This document shows positions 54,680 to 64,000 of a stretch of DNA of 64,000 nucleotides, in pieces (positions within the stretch are counted from its first letter, which is position 1; each line of letters opens with the position of its first letter). Location of the stretch: NCBI GenBank assembly GCA_949317995.1, contig OX439048.1:65973375-66037374 (forward strand), given 5' to 3'. The notes below the pieces were generated by a model, which worked only from the letters and a program-made list of their open reading frames with translations, was not told the DNA's origin and made no database searches. The position numbers and the translations under genes are program-made. The stretch is from Acholoe squamosa. Its lineage: Eukaryota > Annelida > Polychaeta > Phyllodocida > Polynoidae.

Positions 54680-57506
54680 ATCTAATGTGAAAGATAATTG
54701 CGAATTATAAATCTTTCTACAGGACAGAGCCTTATTCATGCTAGTAAAAGAAATGATTAAAATAGATCAACAAGCCTTTCCATACTTTTACAATTACACC
54801 CAAGTCAATTGAATCTCACTGCAGTAAGATAAGACCTATGCGACTGATTTCACCATCATTCTTGAGCTTCAATAATTTATGATTGTTTCTTGAGTTATTA
54901 TCTCATGAGATTTGTCATCATTAATTTACAGTGGTTCCATCTTATGTCTGCCTGAAATTCCACTAATTGACGACCATCCTTTATGGAACTTCCCATGAGG
55001 ACAGACATTATCTGTCAAAAAGGTTTAATTTCAGCCTAAATTTCAGCCAAAACATAAAGGACTTTCACTCATAAGGCACCATTATTCACCATGGAATAGC
55101 TTCTTCTAAGACTTTCAGTAATGACCCTGTCTGGGGGAGCTTCCCTTGGATGGTTTGGTTTTAATTCCAAATGAAATTGAAGAATTTGAAAAGCAGCCGT
55201 GTAACAATTAAGATCAGAAAAAAAAATCCTGATTAGAAGTGATCAGAAGTACCTCTGCCACCTGCCTCTTTCCAAAACTTGCAGACAAATCTGTAGGTAT
55301 GAAGGTTAGGGAGGGAGGTGACATGACTTTGACCACGATTTGAGTGAATGTCAACATCTCAGGTTCATTAAGCCTACACATACTCAAGATCACTGAAGTA
55401 GCCAATGGAACTAAGTGCATAGCATTCCTAACTATAATGTTTTTCACCTTATTCAGTGACAATCTGAGCTTCATGATATAACAAGGATTCTATAATTTGG
55501 TCGACCCATTTCTACTATTCTTGTACAGATGGTTTTGGTGAAAAGAAACATTAACTTTTTAAGCCTAACCCTCAGAATTAGTTTGTACCAAGTTTGATAG
55601 TATATCTAAAATGGCTTCCAGTGTAAGCGCCCTTCATGTTTAGAAGTCACCAGTAGGACATATCTGAGAACCTCACTGGCCCCCTACATTGAGTTGTGAC
55701 CTTCTAACTACATACCAATACCCTTCCCTCCAGAGTTGGTGTAGCTGCAGCTCACACTCATCCCAGCTCCAACCCAGCCCCCAGCTCCCACCCAGCCCTA
55801 CTTCCTTCCCGGGTAATGCACCACCACTTCCTGTGGTATTTGGCTTCCTTTCACCCACACCTTCTGGCGGCTGCAGGAGGAACCTAGTCTTGGTGCCTGG
55901 ATGTAGGCCTGGTCCTGTGAAAAATGTAAGTAGGTGGGATGAGCACAGGCAGCATGTCAAGAAACAGAGCCATCTGTTGGCTCTAATGTTCTACTATATT
56001 TGCCCTTTTGTCATAGTAACTTGCTGGTTAGGATATCGGTATCAGGGAGGGGTGTGGGATCGCTGTCAGGACTACACATGCTTCCCTCGGGACAACTACG
56101 TTTGGCTATATAAACCGTCATGTAAGGGTTGTCAGTGAGGAAGTGCTGTGTTTCCTGAAAAACAAAGTAAACCTATAAATAGAACAGGGGTTTTCGATGT
56201 CCTTCTGAGTGTTAAATACAAATATTTGGTATAGAAAATTATGGTTGATGCAAACCATTCACTGTTCCCAATATCTTTAAATATTTTTCCAAAATATGTT
56301 TGTGCCCAAATATTCAAAAGGAGTTTGTCTTTTGAGTAGTCTTGAAAGAACTGAGGATGTGGGTCAAGCATCAAATATCCCGCAAACACTTATGGATGAA
56401 AGGTTAGATATTGAGGCTGTATGAATTGAATCATAGTTCGAGCCAAATACCACTGCATTTAGGTAGCCAAAGACTAGGACAGGACTAGATCATGGCCATT
56501 TTTGGCGGAGACATCCAGACGTCTCAGGTTACTCTGGGGTTCCTTCAGACACACCACCTCAGCCATTCAGCCTGAGGACTAGGGGCAATGGGGGCAGTGG
56601 TCTGGGAGAGGGCTCTCACAGAAAGTGAACAGTATGTGGAGTTCATGTCCTTGACTATTTGGATGCGTAGGAGATTGTGTGCCTCATGCCAGGGTAGGCA
56701 AAAGACATTCAAATGAGATCCTAGTATGTTCTACCATCTGGGCCTTCATTGTTGAAACTACACTGCTTATACTGCAATATGATTAGGGTCATTTACTACT
56801 CAGTTTCAACAGTTATTTCTTAGAGTGTGCTCTTATATGAATCAGTAGGGTTTCATAGCGAGTGAAAGTATTCCACTATGTTAATATGTATACAGCCGTA
56901 TGATGTATAGGCCTAAACCTGAGCTTGATTGCTCAGATGGCAGGAGTGATCCTATATATAGGTTGATTAACTGAAATCTGCATGTAAGGTGTGGAGATCT
57001 GTCATTGTGGGTAAGGTGGGGGGTAGGGGAAAGGTGATATTAGCTGGGGGACCAATGGGTATGGATTGTGATGATCATTATGATTGGCAGGTCCCAGCCC
57101 GAGGAATATGGTGGGATAGATGTATAGGTGTAGAGATGTAGCACACAACTTATGCACACACGACCAGACACAGGAAAATATTTTTAGAAAAATTTCATAT
57201 CCCTACAGGTCCGCTTCAGCCTTGAGCATCAGCGCACACACATGGAGTGGATGGATCCACTAGACTTTAAACAGTATGTATATCAATGCACTCTTGAAAG
57301 TCTGCAGATTTAAACTTCATCCTATGCCTCGATGCATTGATGCATGGGACCGGTTTCCACTGTTAACCTTTCTGACATATACATGACCCAAAGTCTAAGT
57401 GGATTTCTCACTTAACACATTGGTTGCTGTTTGACTAGGGATGAGGAAAGGTGAGTTGGCTTCAGAGCAGAGCTTGCTGTCAGGCTATGTGACTGGCTTT
57501 TGATAC
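54680..57506 (+). repeat. Long repeat copy gamma, Z block
   Basis: Colinear with 28,870-32,278. R5 lies at 55,740-55,900 (AATGCACCACCACTTCCTGT, GCGGCTGCAGGAGGAACCTA). It is followed by GGTTAGGATATCGGTATCAG and a GGCTATATAAACC box at 56,107, and then CATCCAGACGTCTCAGGTTA, GGGCCTTCATTGTTGAAACT and GGTGTGGAGATCTGTCATTG. A 149-codon plus-strand frame (55,689-56,138) lies across R5 and is not conserved in the beta copy, so it is discounted. Confidence 0.75.
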
Positions 57507-57740
57507 TTAACCATTTAAGGACCGATAATGTATCAATGCATCATACCTATTGGACGTAATAATGCGACTACCTTGCCAGCGCTGCATTCATGCATGCCTA
57601 ACCTAGAGTGTTGGCACCCCCCGAGTACCAATCATTAAGTGCTGGTGAGCAGACTCTTCAGACTCTTCAGCACTTCATTGGTGCATCATGAGGACCAATG
57701 GGCATGATGCACTCCTGAATTAGTAGCCCTAGAAAGTTAA
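57507..57740. mobile_element. MITE family C (TTAA-flanked), shared with copy beta
   Basis: It starts TTAACCATTTAAGGACCGAT and ends GTAGCCCTAGAAAGTTAA. The interior contains CAGCACTTCATTGGTGCATC and ACCAATGGGCATGATGCACT. It occupies the same position as 32,279-32,507 relative to the Z block, so it was inserted before the duplication. Confidence 0.75.
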
Positions 57741-58852
57741 GGGCCATTGATCCATTGATACATCATGCCCAGCCAATGAAGATTTGCCAGCACCTCATTA
57801 GAGCATCATGTTTCAAGCTAGATCACACAAATATACTTTGTACATAACTTTTTATATAAAACCCATCAGTCTTATATGTAAGAGACATGTAATTAAGATG
57901 AGTTGTGCTAGTAGGCCCCTAGTGGACATGAAGCCTTAATACATTCGCAGCTCTCAAAGGTAAATGACGACATAGACATTGCCATGGGCAAGTCATTTGG
58001 TCTATGCTGCCTAGAAAAGAGAGTTGTACCACACTACAGGACTGCCAATTATGTAAATGGTATGGAATGGCATCTTAAGTGCGTTTGAAGACCTTTATAG
58101 GCAGAGTCTTGTATATACATGAACAGCACAATTTGATATAGAAAGTGGACAAGTAAAAATAATGTTCTTGTCTCCTGTTGTGCTTTCCTTAACAGACAGG
58201 ATATCAAAACTGAGAACAGTTCAGGCTGCAGGATGCCCAAGGCCTTGGTAAATCCTGATACGGCTCCTTCTATCATGCAGATATCAGTGCAATAGTCAGG
58301 GGAGAGAAGATAAGGGGGACTACAATAAATTAGGCTTTGCTTATACAATCCAGACCTTCTAACCCTTATTGCAGGGTATTTCTTTTTATATCTACATGCC
58401 TTCCATGTGTACAAAAGATTCATAGACACAGACTTGGCAGATGTACTCATAGCATATGTTTGCAGTCATTGCACCTTCATAAATGCCCTGTAGAGCCAAA
58501 TCATCATCACAAGGACTCTTGGTCCTATTGTAAGTACACTAGCCACACCTTGGTGCCCTGCAGCTGAGTCTAGTTAGGTTAAGGGCCGTTTATTGTTTGA
58601 ACATTTTATGTAATATAATTACACAAGTTGGTGACTTCACCTCCCTGAATGCTCATTCCCATGGTTACGGGGCGGAGGTGGTGCCCTCATTACATATGGC
58701 CATGCACTTGTGTACAAGTGCGAGTAACCATGACTACGCCCTTCGTCACTGGTCTCAGTCTTGTTGCTTATATATTTGATGCACATGGAAGCAAGAAGTT
58801 TAGATACTATAGGAGAGGTCACTGAGAGCATAGTCTATGGGTAGAGTGTGAC
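57741..58852 (+). repeat. Long repeat copy gamma, Z block continued
   Basis: This aligns with 32,876-34,850 and 38,440-39,300: AAAACCCATCAGTCTTATAT, GGTATGGAATGGCATCTTAA, GACAGGATATCAAAACTGAG, AATCCTGATACGGCTCCTTC and CCTGCAGC..AGTTAGGTTAAG. It lacks the 72-bp MITE and tandem duplication seen in beta. A 133-codon minus-strand frame (58,049-58,450) runs through repeat sequence and is discounted. Confidence 0.65.
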
Positions 58853-60662
58853 AGGCCACCCCCCTCTACCCCCCCCCCATGAAACTAGGCTACCTTGTGT
58901 CTTCACTGCTGATTTCTATAGAGAATTAGGTGGTTTATGGAGCTGTGGTATTCCTTTATCAGGACGATACTAAAGGGGAAGAAGGAACCACCTAGACCAG
59001 AAAATCCAAATTTTGTGATTATGATTCTCAGAAATTGACTAAAAGTACCCAAAAATGAGGTTTAATGAAGAAAATATTTTAAAGATGTACAAAATAATAT
59101 TCAAAATGATGAGAAGTCTTTACAGACACAACATGTGAACCAGAGTTAGTACCTCAATGCCTATCTCCCAACCTAATAAGTATTCTAACTGTGCATTACT
59201 CTGCCTATCTTACATACTGCCTATCCCTTAGTCTACCTATCACTCATACTGCCTGAATCCAAAGCATCTTAAGTTAAGTAAGACTATCTCCCAAAAGGCC
59301 TAAATACTAAAGCTTACTCCTCACTTTACCTAATCTTCTCTAGTTTCCAATAGTTTACCTATCCTCAATCTGTCTATCATCGATTTTACATACCCTTCAT
59401 GGTGACTATCCCTCCGACCATCATGTTTAAACTGTATTGTTCATCTCTTTATTTAGGCCCTGATGGTTATACATATCTCAGCGTGTGTTTAATTTCATCC
59501 ACCTGTCTCCAGGTCTATGCCTTGTGAAATATACCTATCCCCCTTTATGCCTATCCTCCATTCATATCATTATATAGGTGAACTGAAAGATATGCAGCAT
59601 GAATGATAGGTAGATGTATGAATAAGGTGGATTCTAACCAGTATGGTAGGTGATGGGTTGACTAAGAAACAGTCAACATAATGAAGGTTGGTTGTGATAA
59701 AGGTAGGTTAAGAGAGTTGAGATGGATAAGAGAGCTATATAGAGAGCATGGGGGATAGGTAAGGATGGGTAGCAAGGGGGAAAGTTAGTATGAGCAATTA
59801 CCAATTTGTGGAATAGGCACAGATTACCTTGTAAGATGAGCAAAGGTAAAAAAAGGAAAACATGGGTACTAGGGACAGATATGCAAGTCAGATATGAGGG
59901 ATGTACAGAGTTGGGGGATAGGCACAATGAGGGATAGGTAGGCTTCATGATGGGCATTATTAGGGATAGGTAAAGTTGAAATAGTAGACATGATAAGGAA
60001 TGTACTATTAACAAGTAATGGTTTATATGGTAGAAAAACAGCGCAAATTAAGCATAAGGTCTGAGGGATAGTCACCATGAGCGACACGTAAAATGATGGC
60101 TAGGCAGATTGAGGGTAGGTAGACTAAAGCAAAGAAGGAAAAAATAAAATAATGTAAGGTGAGGGGTAAGCATTATAAGTTAAGCCTTTTAAGAGACCAG
60201 ATTTAACTGTAGATATTTTGGATTGAAGAGATAGGCAGGATGAGTGATAGGTACACAAATGATATGCTGTATGTGGGATAGGCAGAGTAATGCACAGGCA
60301 CAGAACTTGTTTGACTGACAGATAGGCAGACATTTGGGTATGTGGATTGAGGTATTATCTCTGATTTACATGTTCTATATTCAAAGATTTCCAATCATTT
60401 TCAATATCATTTTTGTACATTTTCAAAATATTTCCCTCATCAAACCTCAATTGTTGGTACTTTTGGTCAGATTCTGAGAATAAAGACCATCATTTTTGGA
60501 TTAGCACAATTTTTCTGGTTTAGATGGTCCCTTCATTTCATTTGGTATCCCTTTCATAAAGATACATGATAGCTCCGTAAACCCCCTTATCCTACAAGGG
60601 GCCCAATACTTAACACACAAGGTCACCTAGTTTCATGGGGGGGGGGTAGATGGGGTTAGCCT
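58853..60662. mobile_element. 1.8-kb foldback transposon with tandem-repeat arms
   Basis: The left 285 bp and the right 285 bp are inverted copies. Examples are CCCATGAAACTAGG..ACCTTGTGT at 58,880 against its reverse at 60,620, and GATTCTCAGAA..TGAC.AAAAGTACC at 59,025 against its reverse at 60,450. Inside, the left half is a degenerate array of about 27-bp units with CTGCCTATC and CCCTCATACT, and the right half carries the reverse (GGATAGGTA, GAGGGATAGGCA). This is the classic foldback plan of long arms with internal sub-repeats. No transposase is recognised; the minus-strand frame of 113 codons is sub-repeat sequence. The target duplication is uncertain. Confidence 0.8.
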
Positions 60663-61385
60663 TCACTATAGGACTGTATGGAGTAAACCATCCTATACTG
60701 TACAATCCTTGATGGAAGGTCGGGAGGAAAGATACGTTGGGTTGGATTGCCCACAGAAGATTTAGGAGAACTAGGGGTTATAACCTACCCTAGTTATCCA
60801 TAACTTCCTTTTGTTAAAACATGAATTTATTACACTTTATCAAAAAAGCCATTTTTTAATCGCTGGTTATGAAATCAAATTTATTCTTTGCTTCAGCATC
60901 TAGTACCCTTGAGGTACCAGATAAAGCAAAACTTTTAGGCTGTAAAGCAGCTAGGAAAGTTTGAGTTAACTCGATTTTTTAATCTAGATTGTCCAAAACA
61001 ATATTAAGACAAATAATGTGACATGTATTTCTCTCCTGATAAAACCGAATTGAAGTTTCAAAGTGTACCTTAACAAATGTGGCCTTTAGGAGAGATAATC
61101 TCGCACAGAGTTCCTAGAAACAAGAAAAAGTTAATTTAAAAATGTCTGACATTGTTGTCAGAGTTAAGCCCTGAAATAAGATTGTTATGAAATAGTTTTA
61201 AATAATTCACATGTTAATACCCGTGGCATCATAGAACCAAAATATTAAATCAAAATCATTTGAAATGAGCAAAATGTCTATTCCTAAACATTTGAATAGG
61301 ACCAGTTGGCAATCATCGGACGTCCATGGCCGTATTTGGGTCACAGGTCCTCCCCACTATCTAATCATGTCACTAAGCAAAGTCA
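60663..61385. other. No recognisable feature
   Basis: AT-rich sequence between the foldback element and the 23-bp array. A 60-codon frame enters the array. No inverted termini or repeats shared with other parts. Confidence 0.4.
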
Positions 61386-64000
61386 GGCTGTACTTTGCTG
61401 ACAGAACAGGCTGTACTTTGCTGACAATACAGGCGGTACTTTGCTGACAATACAGGCGGTACTTTGCTGACAATACAGGCGGTACTTTGCTGACAATACA
61501 GGCGGTACTTTGCTGACAATACAGGCGGTACTTTGCTGACAATACAGGCGGTACTTTGCTGACAATACAGGCGGTACTTTGCTGACAATACAGGCGGTAC
61601 TTTGCTGACAATACATGCTGTACTTTGCTGACAATACAGGCGGTACTTTGCTGACAATACAGGCGGTACTTTGCTGACAATACAGGCTGTACTTTGCCGA
61701 CAATACAGGCTGTACTTTGCCGACAATACAGGCGGTACTTTGCTGACAATACAGGCGGTACTTTGCTGACAATACAGGCGGTACTTTGCTAACAATACAG
61801 GCAGTACTTTGCTAACAATACAGGCGGTACTTTGCTAACAATACAGGCGGTACTTTGCTAACAATACAGGCGGTACTTTGCTGACAATACAGGATGTACT
61901 TTGCTGACAGAACAGGCTGTACTTTGCTGACAATACAGGCGGTACTTTGCTAACAATACAGGCGGTACTTTGCTGACAATACAGGATGTACTTTGCTGAC
62001 AGAACAGGCTGTACTTTGCTGACAATACAGGATGTACTTTGCTGACAGAACAGGCTGTACTTTGCTGACAATACAGGCGGTACTTTGCTGACAATACAGG
62101 CGGTACTTTGCTGACAATACAGGCGGTACTTTGCTGACAATACAGGCGGTACTTTGCTGACAATACAGGCTGCACTTTGCTGACAATACAGGCGGTACTT
62201 TGCTGACAATACATGCTGCACTTTGCTGACAATACAGGCGGTACTTTGCTGACAATACAGGATGTACTTTGCTGACAGAACAGGCTGCACTTTGCTGACA
62301 ATACAGGCAGTACTTTGCTGACAATACAGGCGGTACTTTGCCGACAATACATGCTGTACTTTGCTGACAATACATGCTGTACTTTGCTGACAATACAGGC
62401 GGTACTTTGCTGACAATACATGCTGTACTTTGCTGACAGAACAGGCGGTACTTTGCTGACAATACAGGCTGTACTTTGCCGACAATACATACTGTACTTT
62501 GCTGACAATACAGGATGTACTTTGCTGACAATACATACTGTACTTTGCTGACAATACAGGATGTACTTTGCTGATAATACAGGCGGTACTTTGCTAACAA
62601 TACAGGATGTATTTTGCCAACAATAGAGGCTGTACTTTGCTGACAATACAGGCTGCACTTTGCTGACAATACAGGCTGTACTTTGCCAACAATACATGCT
62701 GTATTTTGCCAACAATAGAGGATGTACTTTGCTGACAGTACATGCTGTACTTTGCTGACAATACAGGATGTACTTTGCTGACAATACAGGCGGTACTTTG
62801 CTGACAATACAGGCGGTACTTTGCTGACAATACAGGCGGTACTTTGCTGACAATACAGGCTGCACTTTGCTGACGATACATGCTGTACTTTGCTGACAAT
62901 ACATACTGTACTTTGCTGACAATACAGGATGTACTTTGCTGACAATACAGGTGGTACTTTCCTGACAATACAGGCGGTACTTTGCTGACAATACATGCTG
63001 TACTTTGCTGACAATACATGCTGTACTTTGCTGACAATACAGGCGGTACTTTGCTGACAATACAGGCGGTACTTTGCTGACAATACAGGCGGTACTTTGC
63101 TGACAATACAGGCTGTACTTTGCTGACAATACAGGCTGTACTTTGCTGACAATACATGCTGTACTTTGCTGACAATACATGCTGTACTTTGCTGACAATA
63201 CAGGCGGTACTTTGCTGACAATACAGGCGGTACTTTGCTGACAATACAGGCTGCACTTTGCTGACAATACATGCTGTACTTTGCTGACAGTACATGCTGT
63301 ACTTTGCCGACAATACATGCTGTACTTTGCTGACAATACAGGCGGTACTTTGCCGACAATACATGCTGTACTTTGCTGACAATACATGCTGTACTTTGCT
63401 GACAATACAGGCGGTACTTTGCTGACAATACATGCTGTACTTTGCTGACAGAACAGGCGGTACTTTGCTGACAATACAGGCTGTACTTTGCCGACAATAC
63501 ATACTGTACTTTGCTGACAATACAGGATGTACTTTGCTGACAATACAGGCGGTACTTTGCTGACAATACAGGATGTACTTTGCTGACAATACAGGCTGTA
63601 CTTTGCTGACAATACAGGATGTACTTTGCTGACAATACAGGCGGTACTTTGCTAACAATACAGGATGTATTTTGCCAACAATAGAGGCTGTACTTTGCTG
63701 ACAATACAGGCTGCACTTTGCTGACAATACAGGCTGTACTTTGCCAACAATACATGCTGTATTTTGCCAACAATAGAGGATGTACTTTGCTGACAGTACA
63801 TGCTGTACTTTGCTGACAATACAGGATGTACTTTGCTGACAATACAGGCGGTACTTTGCTGACAATACAGGCGGTACTTTGCTGACAATACAGGCGGTAC
63901 TTTGCTGACAATACAGGCTGCACTTTGCTGACAATACATGCTGTACTTTGCTGACAATACATACTGTACTTTGCTGACAATACAGGATGTACTTTGCTGA
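61386..64000 (-). repeat. 23-bp minisatellite with higher-order repeats, runs off the window
   Basis: About 113 units of 23 bp (top strand GGTACTTTGCTGACAATACA plus GGC), with variants beginning GGATGT, GGCTGT, GGCTGC and CATGCTGT. Long minus-strand frames (up to 676 codons, in all three frames) reflect absence of stops in the unit. A block with rare variants TATTTTGCCAACAATAGAGG at about 62,606 recurs at 63,664, exactly 46 units later. The right end of the array is not in the window. Confidence 0.95.

Noticed and set aside
55689-56138. 149-codon plus-strand frame
   Set aside because: It spans repeat block R5, which occurs at least four times, and the other copies do not preserve the frame.
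58049-58450. 133-codon minus-strand frame resembling the frame at 32-250
   Set aside because: The likeness (SVLISCLL) comes from shared long-repeat DNA read in corresponding frames; neither copy has gene structure.
61357-63980. Several long minus-strand frames (up to 676 codons)
   Set aside because: All three frames are open because the 23-bp unit lacks stop triplets; peptides are the same 23 residues in rotation.
61386-64000. CRISPR array
   Set aside because: The 23-bp units abut directly with no unique spacers, and the context is eukaryotic.

Overview
This is eukaryotic, almost certainly animal, non-coding DNA. It is AT-rich, and the longest open frames outside tandem repeats are under 150 codons. 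It carries several families of short inverted-repeat DNA transposons (TTAA-, TTA-, TA-, 5-bp- and 8-bp-duplicating types), one retroposed LINE/SINE tail, one candidate solo LTR, tRNA-like sequences and a degenerate CCCTAA tract. The repeat mix would suit a marine invertebrate such as a lancelet, hemichordate or mollusc, but nothing fixes the species. I could not support a single complete protein-coding gene. The strongest hint of a host gene is a CpG-rich, promoter-like stretch near 28.3-28.7 kb ending in a consensus splice donor.

The backbone is one long, diverged, mosaic repeat seen in several copies. Copy alpha runs on the minus strand from about 11.1 kb to the left edge. Copy beta runs on the plus strand from about 18.9 kb to 35 kb. 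Copy gamma runs on the plus strand from about 47.4 kb to 58.8 kb. A partial copy, delta, covers 36.3-39.3 kb. I name blocks in plus-strand order: R5 (at 18.95, 29.95, 55.8 and 10.9 kb), R4 (20, 9.1-10.6 and 47.5-48.3 kb), R3 (22.0, 8.6 and 48.6 kb), R2 (23.0-24.7, 4.1-6.4 and 49.0-49.9 kb), Y (25.5-27.7, 52.6-54.1 and 0-1.2 kb) and Z (28.9-34.9 and 54.7-58.8 kb). Comparing copies shows many younger insertions as filled versus empty sites.

Four large minisatellites dominate: 66 bp (14.0-18.8 kb), 67 bp (23.1-24.6 kb), 31 bp (43.7-45.0 kb) and 23 bp (61.4 kb to the right edge). The 66-bp and 67-bp units can each be traced to single-copy pieces of the long repeat, so tandem arrays appear to have been born in place. 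Their long open frames look like by-products of repetition.

A second theme is inverted structure at every scale: 70-300 bp palindromic MITEs, a 1.8-kb foldback element (58.9-60.7 kb), a 2.8-kb nested inverted repeat (35.0-37.8 kb), and opposed copies alpha and beta on either side of the 66-bp array. All similarity statements are by-eye alignments. Coordinates of diverged blocks are good to a few tens of bases; coordinates of TIR elements are usually exact.
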